From: Anaerolineaceae bacterium
GTDB lineage: Bacteria > Chloroflexota > Anaerolineae > Aggregatilineales > Phototrophicaceae
NCBI GenBank assembly: GCA_020634165.1
Contig: JACKCF010000010.1
Location: forward strand, 1 to 54,600
Length of the DNA: 54,600 nucleotides
Direction: 5' to 3'
Numbering within the stretch: position 1 is the stretch's first letter; the number at the start of each line of letters is the position of its first letter. This document shows positions 8,503 through 16,467 of the stretch, in pieces. The position numbers were made by a program, and so were the translations under genes. Under the pieces are notes generated by a model. The model searched no databases and was not told the origin of the DNA. It was given only the letters and a program-made list of their open reading frames with translations.

Positions 8503-9975
8503 ATGACGACCAAGATTCTTGATTTTATTGACGGCCAATGGACTGATGCTAAAGCATCTGATTTGCTCGATGTCATCAATCCGGCTGAAGGCGCGTCCAT
8601 CGCCCAGGTGGTGATGACCCCTGGCACAGTCGTTGCCCAGGCAGTGGAGGCCGGACACACGGCTTTCCAGGAATGGCGTTACACGCCTGTGACTGACCGC
8701 ATCCAGCATTTATTCAAGCTTAAAATGCTGCTGGAAGAGCACCTCGACGAAATCGCCAGGGTCATCACCAACGAGTGCGGCAAGACGTATAAAGAGAGCA
8801 TTGGCGAGATGCGACGTGGCATTGAAAATGTCGAAGTCGCTTGTGGCATGCCGTCATTGATGCAGGGGTACAACAGCGAAGACATCGCGCGTGGCATTGA
8901 TGAGCATATGTTTCGCCAGCCCTTGGGCGTCGTCGCAGCCATTACGCCTTTCAACTTCCCTGGCATGATTCCGCTCTGGTTCCTGCCCTATGCGGTGGCA
9001 ACAGGTAACTGCTTCATCCTCAAACCGAGCGAAAAAGTGCCCATGACCACTGCCAAACTGTTCGAGTTGATTGAACAGGCTGGATTCCCCAAAGGCGTCA
9101 TTCAACTCGTGAACGGCGGCAAAGAAACGGTTGATGCGCTCCTCGATCATCCGCTGGTGCGGGCGATCAGTTTCGTCGGCAGCACCCCTGTGGCGAAGTA
9201 CATTTATAGCCGTGCAACCGCCAACGGCAAACGCGCCCAATGTCAGGGTGGGGCCAAGAATCCGGTCATTATTATGCCGGATGCTGATATGGATACTGCC
9301 ACCCGCATCATGGCCGACAGTGCCTTTGGCTGCGCTGGTCAGCGGTGTCTGGCCGCTTCGGTTGCAATTACAGTCGGTGATGCCAAAAACATCTTTACTG
9401 AGCAAATTGCGGACGCCGCGACATCACGTATTGTTGGCTATGGCCTCAATGACGAAGTACAAATGGGGCCTGTTATCACCAAAGAGAGCAAAGCGCGCAT
9501 TGAGAGCATCATCGTTGATGGCCAGCAGCAGGGCATCAATGTTCTGGTCGATGGCCGCAGCAAGTCAGTCAATGGTTACGATGATGGCTATTGGGTATTT
9601 CCTACCGTGCTTGATGGCGTACCGCCGGAGAGCGATATTGCCAAAACGGAAATTTTCGGTCCGGTCCTCAGTCTCATGCATGCCAACACCATCGACGATG
9701 CTATCGCACTGGTGAATGCCCGCAGCTTTGGCAATATGGCTTGTATCTTCACTAGCAGCGGATCGGCTGCACGTAAATTCCGCAATGAAGCCGATGCGGG
9801 CAATATCGGCATCAACATTGGGGTGGCTGCACCGATGGCCTTCTTCCCCTTTAGCGGCTGGAACGACAGCTTTTTCGGGGATTTGCATGCCCAGGCTCAT
9901 CACGGCGTTGAGTTCTATACCCAGACCAAGGTCGTTGTTGAGCGCTGGCCGAAAGAGTGGTCGCGCCAGTTCTAG
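8503..9975 (+). CDS. iolA: CoA-acylating (methyl)malonate-semialdehyde dehydrogenase
   Basis: IolA/MmsA oxidises and decarboxylates malonate semialdehyde (or methylmalonate semialdehyde) to acetyl-CoA (propionyl-CoA), the last step of inositol catabolism. It has 490 residues, the normal length. The ALDH fold is clear: the ITPFNFPGMIP cofactor loop, LKPSEKVP, FVGSTPVAKYIY, and the catalytic Cys in CAGQRCLA. The family-specific PMAFFPFSGWNDSFFGD stretch near the C-terminus is also present. The start has AGGAGAGACAA just upstream. A strong bidirectional terminator follows, closing the operon. Confidence 0.94.
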   Translation: MTTKILDFIDGQWTDAKASDLLDVINPAEGASIAQVVMTPGTVVAQAVEAGHTAFQEWRYTPVTDRIQHLFKLKMLLEEHLDEIARVITNECGKTYKESIGEMRRGIENVEVACGMPSLMQGYNSEDIARGIDEHMFRQPLGVVAAITPFNFPGMIPLWFLPYAVATGNCFILKPSEKVPMTTAKLFELIEQAGFPKGVIQLVNGGKETVDALLDHPLVRAISFVGSTPVAKYIYSRATANGKRAQCQGGAKNPVIIMPDADMDTATRIMADSAFGCAGQRCLAASVAITVGDAKNIFTEQIADAATSRIVGYGLNDEVQMGPVITKESKARIESIIVDGQQQGINVLVDGRSKSVNGYDDGYWVFPTVLDGVPPESDIAKTEIFGPVLSLMHANTIDDAIALVNARSFGNMACIFTSSGSAARKFRNEADAGNIGINIGVAAPMAFFPFSGWNDSFFGDLHAQAHHGVEFYTQTKVVVERWPKEWSRQF

Positions 9976-10001
9976 GCAGTTGATAGCTATTTATCTAAAG
10001 T

Positions 10002-10033
10002 AAAAGGGCTAACCGATCCGGCTAGCCCTTTTT
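10002..10033. terminator. Bidirectional intrinsic terminator between iolA and typA
   Basis: AAAAGGGCTA (10002-10011) is the exact inverse of TAGCCCTTTT (10023-10032), with an 11-base loop. It has an A-run on one side and a T-run on the other, so it can end both convergent genes. Confidence 0.85.
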
Positions 10034-10038
10034 GCTCT

Positions 10039-11907
10039 CTACGAAGCGATAAGCTTCTCTTTGCGCTTACGATCTTTCAGCCGCAGCTCCATCTGGAGGA
10101 TGCGCTTACGCAGTCGCAGGCTCTTAGGCGTGACTTCCAGCAGTTCATCTTCTGCCATGAACTCGATCCAATCGTCCAGGCTCATGGTGCGCGCTGGTTT
10201 GATGCGTACATCATCAGCATAGTTCTTGGTACGGACAGCCGTCAGGCCCTTGGTTTTGGTTACATTCAGGTCGAGGTCTTCGCTGCGGATATGCTCGCCA
10301 ACGACCATCCCGGCATAAACATCCGTTCCTGCGTCGATGAAGAACGAACCGCGCGCCTGCAAATGCGACAGCGCATAGGATGTGCACGTGCCGTCATCCA
10401 TAGCGACCAAACTGCCAAAGCTGCGTGATGGCGGTTCACCTTTGACGATGGGTTCATAGTCATAAAACAGGCTGTGGAACTGGCCCATACCGCTGGTGGC
10501 ACGCATAAACTGTGACTGGAACCCCAGCAAAAAGCGTGTTGGTGCCAGGTAGTGGAGGAAGGTCGTGCCGTTTTGGCTGTACATATTCTGCATACGGCCC
10601 TTACGTTCGCCCATCATCTCGAACACCGTACCAGCCGTATCGTCAGCAACCTCGATATGGACATCTTCAACAGGCTCGAACAGGTTGCCTTTCTCATCTT
10701 CATGATAGATGACCTCTGGCTTGCTGACCTCGAACTCGTAACCCTCGCGGCGCATGGTTTCGATCAGAATACCCAGATGCAGTTCACCGCGCCCGCTCAC
10801 GACGAAACGTTCTGGTGAAGCGCCATCGGCTACACGCAGCGCCACATTGTGCTTGACTTCGTTATACAGGCGCTCGCGGATACGCAGGGATGTTCCCTGG
10901 CCCGTGACGCCTTCGCGTCCGGCAAATGGTGAGGTATTCACCCCGAAGGTCATACGCACAGTCGGCTCTTCGACGCGAATGGCTGGCAGGGCTTCCTGCA
11001 CATCGGGGTGGGCGATGGTGTCGCTGATGCCCAGGTCACCCAGACCACCGAACGCCACAATGTCACCAGCATGAACCACATCAATTTCCTGCTTGGCCAG
11101 GTTATGATGCGTGAACAGGTAATCCAGCTTACCCATGATGCGCTCGCCCCAGGGGGTGATGCGCACGACGGGCATGCCGCGCTTGAGCGTGCCGGACCGC
11201 AGGCGGCCAATGCCGAGCTGGCCCTTATAGCTGTCATATTCCAGCGATGTCACCAGCAGGCGTGCAGGCTGATCGGCTTCAATCGTCGGACCTGGAATTT
11301 CCTTGATGATGGTCTCAAACAAGGGTGTCAGATCATCAGCCAACGTATCCGCAGAGTGTCCGGCTTTACCATCCAGGCCAACAGCATATACTGTCGGGAA
11401 GTAAGCCTGTTCGTCACTGGCACCCAGTTCAATGAACAGGTCGAATGTCTCATTGAGAGAGTCTTCCAGTCGTGAGTGCGGACGGTCCACTTTGTTGATA
11501 ACCACCACTATTTTTAGGCCCAGTTCCAGCGCTTTGCGCAGAACGAAGCGCGTCTGTGGCATCGGGCCTTCAACCGCGTCGATGAGCAGCAGTGCGCCAT
11601 CAACCATGTTGAGTACACGTTCTACCTCACCACCGAAATCAGCATGGCCAGGAGTATCAACCACGTTGATTTTTACGCCGTTCCAGGTAATGGCTGTGTT
11701 CTTTGACAAAATGGTGATACCACGTTCGCGTTCCAGCGCGTTGGAATCAAGAATGCGTTCTTCGGTCTTGGCGCCCTCGCGGAAGACCTTCGCCTGTTTT
11801 AGCATGCCGTCCAGCAAGGTTGTCTTGCCATGGTCAACATGCGCAATAATCGCAATGTTACGCAGATCACTACGTACTTCTGCCACTGTGTTATCCTGCT
11901 TTTCCAC
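10039..11907 (-). CDS. typA: Ribosome-associated translational GTPase TypA/BipA
   Basis: TypA/BipA is a ribosome-binding GTPase of the EF-G group that helps 50S assembly and stress adaptation. The 622-residue protein has G1 AHVDHGKTTLLD, G3 DTPGHADFGGEVERV and G4 NKVDRP in residues ~18-140. EF-Tu-like domain 2 (~210-300), EF-G III and V domains (~310-480) and the BipA-specific C-terminal domain (~490-610, ending in a basic lysine-rich tail) follow. All motifs are intact. It lies alone between terminators and seems to be a single-gene unit. Confidence 0.96.
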   Translation of the reverse strand: MEKQDNTVAEVRSDLRNIAIIAHVDHGKTTLLDGMLKQAKVFREGAKTEERILDSNALERERGITILSKNTAITWNGVKINVVDTPGHADFGGEVERVLNMVDGALLLIDAVEGPMPQTRFVLRKALELGLKIVVVINKVDRPHSRLEDSLNETFDLFIELGASDEQAYFPTVYAVGLDGKAGHSADTLADDLTPLFETIIKEIPGPTIEADQPARLLVTSLEYDSYKGQLGIGRLRSGTLKRGMPVVRITPWGERIMGKLDYLFTHHNLAKQEIDVVHAGDIVAFGGLGDLGISDTIAHPDVQEALPAIRVEEPTVRMTFGVNTSPFAGREGVTGQGTSLRIRERLYNEVKHNVALRVADGASPERFVVSGRGELHLGILIETMRREGYEFEVSKPEVIYHEDEKGNLFEPVEDVHIEVADDTAGTVFEMMGERKGRMQNMYSQNGTTFLHYLAPTRFLLGFQSQFMRATSGMGQFHSLFYDYEPIVKGEPPSRSFGSLVAMDDGTCTSYALSHLQARGSFFIDAGTDVYAGMVVGEHIRSEDLDLNVTKTKGLTAVRTKNYADDVRIKPARTMSLDDWIEFMAEDELLEVTPKSLRLRKRILQMELRLKDRKRKEKLIAS

Positions 11908-12030
11908 TTCAAATGCTATTTGGGACCGCTATTGTAGCAGGCCACAGCCTAGAAGATAGTGAGTATGCGACTTCTTACCCCTAAATAGGCACACTTTAAT
12001 CATTTCTTAGCCTTGTTGGCTATAAAAATC

Positions 12031-12056
12031 AAAAAGCACAGCCAGCCGACTGTGCC
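12031..12056 (-). terminator. Intrinsic terminator after the aldo/keto reductase gene
   Basis: Read on the minus strand, GCACAG pairs with CTGTGC (12036-12041 with 12050-12055) over an 8-base loop and is followed by a T5 run (12031-12035). Confidence 0.7.
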
Positions 12057-12080
12057 TAATGAATGCCATAAAGGGATTAT

Positions 12081-13028
12081 CTAGCGAATAAGGGTGTCTA
12101 TCTTTTCAATATCTTGTTCATCAAGCGCCAGCGCGCTCCCCACGATGACATCATCCACCTGGTCAGGGCGCCGCATTCCGACAATGGCACCTGTCACTGC
12201 TGGATGCCTGAGTACCCAGGCTATCGATACAGCCGGTGTGGGTACATCATGACGTTTGGCAATCTCAGCCATCACATCAGCTAGGGCCAGGTTCTTGCTG
12301 AGTTTTGGTTCCTGGAACTCAGGATTACTATGACGCCAGTCATCTTCTGGGAAACCGGCGATGCGTTCGTGAGTCATCTTGCCAGTGAGTAAGCCTGCCT
12401 GCATTGGCGAATACACGATCACACCGATATTGTTCTCCTGGCAGAAGGGCAGAACATCTTCTTCAATGTCTGTACGTACGGCTGAGTAGGGTGGCTGATT
12501 GGATGTGATTGGCGCAATTTTCATAGCACGTTCCATCTGTGATGGGCTGAAGTTAGATACGCCGATATTCCGCAGCTTGCCTTCTTTTTGCATCTCAGCC
12601 AGCGCGGTCCAGCCTTCTTCGATGTCCTCATCGGGGCGTGGCCAGTGGATCTGGTACAGGTCAATGGTTTCGATGTCCAGCCGCCGCAAACTGTTTTCGA
12701 CTTCGCGACGCAGGGAATCCGCCTTGAGGCAACCGCCAAGGGTGCCGTCTTCCTCCCAAACTCTGGACCCTTTGGTGAAGATATAGGGCTTCTTTGAGAG
12801 TCCTTTGATCGCTCGTCCGACCACTTCTTCCGAGTGGCCCAATCCGTAAACGGCTGCTGTATCAATCCAATTGACGCCCAGGTCCAGGGCACGATGAATC
12901 GCTGCAACGGAATCGGCATCTTCCTGGCCGCCCCAGCCATATTGCCAACCACCACCGCCCATTGCCCATGCGCCAACACCAACTAGCGTAATCTGTAAAT
13001 CGCTGTTTCCGAGCTGCCTCGTTTCCAT
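12081..13028 (-). CDS. Aldo/keto reductase
   Basis: This is a 315-residue (beta/alpha)8 NAD(P)H-dependent oxidoreductase. The catalytic tetrad can be read: Asp and Tyr in DTAAVYGLGHSE (~50-60), Lys in YIFTKGS (~85) and His in YQIHWPRP (~120). The C-terminal cofactor segment is the usual AIVGMRRPDQVDD. It most resembles the large group of aldo/keto reductases that act on sugar-derived or small aldehydes; the substrate cannot be told. It stands alone, divergent from the thioredoxin gene across ~220 bp, with its own terminator. Confidence 0.9.
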   Translation of the reverse strand: METRQLGNSDLQITLVGVGAWAMGGGGWQYGWGGQEDADSVAAIHRALDLGVNWIDTAAVYGLGHSEEVVGRAIKGLSKKPYIFTKGSRVWEEDGTLGGCLKADSLRREVENSLRRLDIETIDLYQIHWPRPDEDIEEGWTALAEMQKEGKLRNIGVSNFSPSQMERAMKIAPITSNQPPYSAVRTDIEEDVLPFCQENNIGVIVYSPMQAGLLTGKMTHERIAGFPEDDWRHSNPEFQEPKLSKNLALADVMAEIAKRHDVPTPAVSIAWVLRHPAVTGAIVGMRRPDQVDDVIVGSALALDEQDIEKIDTLIR

Positions 13029-13217
13029 TAGTCACCCTCCTTAAATTGGTACATGACGCCAAGTGTAACACCGACCTACTTTCCATACCGCTGAATTGGT
13101 TTTATGGTTTTTGTGTGTATCCAAGCTAGACGAACGTCTGATGGCGATAATTCTTACGCTGCAAATGAGTGACAATCATCATTTTTTTGTAGCGCCGCCA
13201 GATGGTATGCTGAATTT

Positions 13218-13228
13218 GGTATAAGTCT
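13218..13228 (+). promoter_or_regulatory. Putative extended -10 element before the thioredoxin gene
   Basis: The 11-mer GGTATAAGTCT occurs here and again upstream of the octaheme cytochrome gene (33513-33523), each time 26-30 bases before the preferred start codon. TATAAG fits a sigma70 -10. No convincing -35 was found. Confidence 0.35.
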
Positions 13229-13254
13229 ATCCTTAGATGAGTTTGTGTTGTCTT

Positions 13255-13824
13255 ATGAGCAAATCAAAACGATCAAACAAAGGTGTTTATCGTAAGCGCA
13301 CCCAGGACAAGCCGATCTGGAAGCAAAGCATATTCTGGATTGTGGCAGGGTTGGCAGTTGCTGCTGCATTTTTCTTCGTGACTTTGGCGAGTCCAGCGGG
13401 CGGTGATCAGGCTCCCTCATTTGAAGCTGTTGCCCTAACAGGCGATACCATCAACCTCAGTGACTATGAGGGCCAGGTGGTTATGCTCAATTTCTGGGCA
13501 ACGTGGTGCCCACCATGCCGTGCGGAAATGCCAGCGATTCAATCAGCTTATTCAGAACGCCATGACGAAGGCTTTATGGTGCTGGCAATTAATGCCTCAG
13601 AATCGGCAGAAACCATTGCCCCGTTTGTTCAAATGATCGGCATGGAGTTCCCTGTTCTGATGGACTTGAGCGGCAGATTGCAGCGCCAGTTCACTATTCA
13701 GAGCTATCCAACCAGCATATTCATTGATGGCACTGGGCAGGTCTATGCGCAGCACTCCGGTATGCTGAATGAAACGCAACTTCAGGATTATATTGACCAG
13801 GGCATAGCCAGGAATGAAACATAG
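13255..13824 (+). CDS. Membrane-anchored TlpA/ResA-like thioredoxin-fold protein
   Basis: The protein has a basic N-terminus, one membrane helix (~residues 24-44 from this start) and a thioredoxin domain outside the cell. The active site is WATWCPPCRAEMP, the CPPC form typical of TlpA/ResA proteins. The cis-Pro loop is QSYPTSIFIDG. Such proteins reduce disulfides in exported proteins, including apocytochrome c before heme attachment, which would suit the multiheme cytochromes encoded ~18 kb away. An in-frame ATG at 13237 is also possible. I prefer 13255 because MSKSKRSNK gives a normal basic signal-anchor and leaves room for a leader after the -10 element. A terminator follows. Confidence 0.88.
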   Translation: MSKSKRSNKGVYRKRTQDKPIWKQSIFWIVAGLAVAAAFFFVTLASPAGGDQAPSFEAVALTGDTINLSDYEGQVVMLNFWATWCPPCRAEMPAIQSAYSERHDEGFMVLAINASESAETIAPFVQMIGMEFPVLMDLSGRLQRQFTIQSYPTSIFIDGTGQVYAQHSGMLNETQLQDYIDQGIARNET

Positions 13825-13862
13825 CCCTAGCGAATAAAGTGACAAATCGGCGTAATTCTTAT

Positions 13863-13893
13863 AATGCGTATCAGGTTCCTGATGCGCATTTTT
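13863..13893 (+). terminator. Intrinsic terminator after the thioredoxin gene
   Basis: ATGCGTATCAGG (13864-13875) pairs with CCTGATGCGCAT (13878-13889) with one G-U wobble, and a T-run follows directly. The central TT forces the loop to open over the inner pairs. Confidence 0.75.
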
Positions 13894-13971
13894 ATGCTAT
13901 GGTCACGATAGAAGGCTGGCTTATCCCAACCTTATTGCCTGTACGGCTAGATGAAATGAACGAACCTCTTT

Positions 13972-14349
13972 ATGCATGAGTTACCTGTCACCGAAAGCAT
14001 CCTCAATATCGCTCTGCAATATGCGGAACGCGAACGTGCTACCCACATTACGGACCTGTTCCTCGTTATTGGCGATCTGTCGTCAATTGTTGATGATTCG
14101 ATTCAGTTCTACTGGGATATCATCAGTCGGGATACTCTGGCAGAAGGTGCGATTCTGCATTTTGAACGTGTTCCGATGCAGATGGCCTGCTTTGATTGTG
14201 GCCATACCTATCGACCCAAGCCAGGCACACTATCTTGCCCAGGCTGTGGCAGCACAACGGTTCAAGTCGCAGGCGGTGAAGATTTCCGTCTTGAGGCCAT
14301 AACCATTGAGAAAGATGAGCAGCCCGTCGACGCAGGGTCTACGATTTAG
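13972..14349 (+). CDS. hypA: Hydrogenase maturation nickel metallochaperone HypA
   Basis: HypA delivers Ni to the large subunit of [NiFe]-hydrogenase (and to urease in some species). The 125-residue protein begins MHELPVTESIL, where the N-terminal Met-His-Glu forms the Ni site. It has the structural zinc site made of two CxxC pairs, CFDCG and CPGCGS, about 17 residues apart. No hydrogenase or other hyp gene is in the window, so this copy is detached from its usual operon. A C-terminal acidic tail of ~12 residues is not part of the conserved domain. Confidence 0.93.
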   Translation: MHELPVTESILNIALQYAERERATHITDLFLVIGDLSSIVDDSIQFYWDIISRDTLAEGAILHFERVPMQMACFDCGHTYRPKPGTLSCPGCGSTTVQVAGGEDFRLEAITIEKDEQPVDAGSTI

Positions 14350-14524
14350 GGTGTACTATCTTCACTGAAAAGTGCCCTGTTTTTTCTATCTTCTATCTCT
14401 CCACATGACACAGCTTGGGGCCGTAGGCTGATCGTCGTTTGAGCGGTGCTCTGGCGTCACACTTCGCCGCGCTCAAATTGCTACTATAACGATATGTTTC
14501 ACCCTATCGGATAGCTGGCAAACC

Positions 14525-15541
14525 ATGATTAGAAAACTACTTTCAACTGTGTTACTTATTGCTTTGATGGGAGCATCGCTCACGCATGTTTCTGCCCAGA
14601 GCAGTGCCCCATTTCGTGTATATCTCGCTTTTGAAGATGGTCCAACTGATGCCTACACCCCTCATATTCTGGACGTCCTCGCACAGTACAACGCACGAGC
14701 ATCGTTTGTGATTGCAGGGTCGCAAATTGCGGGCCATGAAGCGCTGCTGCAGCGTGAACTCCGTGAAGGACATACGCTGATCAACCATCTCTGGGAGGAA
14801 CCAGGTGTCTATGCAGGTGCTCCGGCTGATGCTGTAATCGCGTCGTATCAGCGTACGGAAGAAGCCCTTCGCGATGCCCTGGGCGATATGCTGCCTCTCT
14901 ACGATGCGCAAACAAAAATTTTCTGGCAACCTGGCGGCGCCGCACAGCCATTCCCTGCGGCAGATGGCATCAACGTGATCACTTATAACTGGAACGTCAA
15001 CAGTGATGACTGCGGTTGGGCCATGCCTGATTCAGTTGATCTGGATACGCTCGACTTCGACCATGCCGTCATTCAGAATGTTTTAGGGCAGTCTGTCTCT
15101 GTCGGCTCATTCCACAATCCCAATAACGCCTATGATTATGGCGATGGTGTCATCATCATCTTTCATGATCTGAACCGCGTTACAGGACGTGTGCTGCCGA
15201 CAATCCTGTCCGAATTACAGGCTGCTGGTGCCACATTTGAATCGCTGCCACGTCCCTGGGATGCTGCTGGCACGATGCCAGTTGCACTTGGGCAAGGACC
15301 TATCCTGGGTATGGGTTATGAAGGCTATACTATTCCAGGCCGGATTTTGCAGGAATCACGCCTGAGGGCGGGAGCAAGTCTGGATGCAGAAATCCTGACA
15401 GTTGTGCCAGCCGATACGCCGCTGGTAGCAATCGGACGAGCACCAGGCTGGATACAGGTCTCTTATGGTGACCAGACGGCATGGATTGCTCGCAGTTTAA
15501 TCGAACTACGCGGTGCGATTCCAAACCTGCCACTTCACTGA
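14525..15541 (+). CDS. Secreted polysaccharide-deacetylase-like protein with C-terminal SH3b domain
   Basis: The 338-residue protein has a signal peptide with likely cleavage at VSA-Q (~24). A NodB-like carbohydrate esterase 4 domain (~28-235) follows, then an SH3b cell-wall-binding domain (~265-330, with ESRLRAGAS and PGWIQVSYGDQTAWIARSLI). The catalytic motifs are altered. Motif 1 is FEDGP rather than FDDGP. Motif 2 is NHLWEEP rather than NHTWTHP, so the second zinc His is Glu. Motif 3 is FWQPGG without the usual Arg. The late IIIFHD motif is kept. It may bind peptidoglycan or glycan, or have altered metal chemistry. A terminator follows. Confidence 0.82.
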   Translation: MIRKLLSTVLLIALMGASLTHVSAQSSAPFRVYLAFEDGPTDAYTPHILDVLAQYNARASFVIAGSQIAGHEALLQRELREGHTLINHLWEEPGVYAGAPADAVIASYQRTEEALRDALGDMLPLYDAQTKIFWQPGGAAQPFPAADGINVITYNWNVNSDDCGWAMPDSVDLDTLDFDHAVIQNVLGQSVSVGSFHNPNNAYDYGDGVIIIFHDLNRVTGRVLPTILSELQAAGATFESLPRPWDAAGTMPVALGQGPILGMGYEGYTIPGRILQESRLRAGASLDAEILTVVPADTPLVAIGRAPGWIQVSYGDQTAWIARSLIELRGAIPNLPLH

Positions 15542-15588
15542 AGATGACCCGTCAAGTGTAACGAGCAGCATCTCCAACTTCTGCTAGA

Positions 15589-15615
15589 ATCGGCCTGTAG
15601 TGCAGGCCGATTTTT
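15589..15615 (+). terminator. Intrinsic terminator after the deacetylase-like gene
   Basis: ATCGGCCTG (15589-15597) pairs with CAGGCCGAT (15603-15611) over a 5-base loop, followed by a T5 run. Confidence 0.85.
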
Positions 15616-15710
15616 GTCGTTATATGCACCACACATTTCCACTTGATGAACCTCACTACACTTCACTTATATTTATGACGTTTGTCACTATAGAATCTGC
15701 CCGCCGCGAA

Positions 15711-15740
15711 TTACACTCATTATCGCAAATGAGTTGCAAT
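15711..15740. promoter_or_regulatory. Candidate Fur-family operator upstream of fur-feoABC
   Basis: The inverted repeat ACTCATT/AATGAGT (15715-15721, 15728-15734) has a 6-base spacer and flanks TTACA and TTGCA. It lies just before the start of the Fur-type gene and ~17-22 bp after a TATAGAAT-like -10 (15689-15696), as expected for an autoregulatory metal operator. It is not a textbook Fur box, so the call is tentative. Confidence 0.45.
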
Positions 15741-15751
15741 AAGCAGTGGGT

Positions 15752-16201
15752 ATGACTATGACTTTTCAACAGCAAGCCAGAGATGCCATCCGTGATAGCG
15801 GTGGCCGCATTACCCCTCAGCGAGAAATCTTATTTGACTTGTTGGCCCATGTCGAAAATGACATTGATGCCGATGCTTTGTTCCGGCTGGCTGCCCAACA
15901 AGACCCGAACATCAGCCTCCCGACTGTTTATCGCACACTTAATACATTGGAAGATGCGGATGTCATCGCCGCACAATATGTATCCACGGACCACGAACGC
16001 AAAGTCTACCGCGTTAACAACAGGAAAAACGTCTTTCACTTTACTTGCCGCCGATGTGGCATGGTCACTCCGGTAACATCAAAGCTGGTCGATCAACTTC
16101 GCCGCGAACTCGGTAGCCAGATTGGCGCCGATGTTGTGACGCTTTGCATGTGTGCCGGTGGCCTATGTGAAGACTGCCGCAAGGAGGAATCCGGCTTATG
16201 A
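15752..16201 (+). CDS. Fur-family metal-responsive transcriptional regulator
   Basis: This is a Fur-family repressor, most likely controlling the feoABC genes that follow it. The N-terminal winged helix (~1-80) contains the family hallmark LPTVYRTLNTLEDADVI. The C-terminal dimerisation domain has HFTCRRCGMV and CMCAGGLCEDC, giving the two CxxC pairs of a structural zinc site. The ATG at 15752 or 15758 is more likely than the GTG at 15746. Its stop codon overlaps the feoA start by four bases (ATGA), which links it to iron transport. The sequence does not distinguish Fur from a Zur or PerR type; context favours iron. Confidence 0.9.
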   Translation: MTMTFQQQARDAIRDSGGRITPQREILFDLLAHVENDIDADALFRLAAQQDPNISLPTVYRTLNTLEDADVIAAQYVSTDHERKVYRVNNRKNVFHFTCRRCGMVTPVTSKLVDQLRRELGSQIGADVVTLCMCAGGLCEDCRKEESGL

Positions 16202-16422
16202 CCCTTGACCAATTGCAAAAGGGCCAGCCTGCCAAGGTGCTCAAAATTACTGGCAAGGGGGCTATTCGTCGCCGCCTGATGGATATGGGCCTGGTACGTG
16301 GTGTGCAGGTTGAGATGGTCAAAGCTGCCCCTATGGGTGATCCAGTCGACTACCTCGTGCGTGGCTATCATCTCTCGCTGCGCAAATCGGAAGCGCAGAT
16401 GATCGAAATCGATCTTTGCTAA
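16198..16422 (+). CDS. feoA: FeoA, small SH3-fold accessory protein of ferrous iron transport
   Basis: The 74-residue cytoplasmic protein has the FeoA SH3-like fold, recognised by IRRRLMDMGLVRGVQVEMVKA and the closing DYLVRGYHLSLRKSEAQMIEI. FeoA regulates or stabilises FeoB. It overlaps the upstream Fur-family gene by four bases and precedes feoB by 45 bp. Confidence 0.94.
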   Translation: MTLDQLQKGQPAKVLKITGKGAIRRRLMDMGLVRGVQVEMVKAAPMGDPVDYLVRGYHLSLRKSEAQMIEIDLC

Positions 16423-16467
16423 ACAGATATAGACGAATACCTACAACCACAACGGAAACGCGCAATC

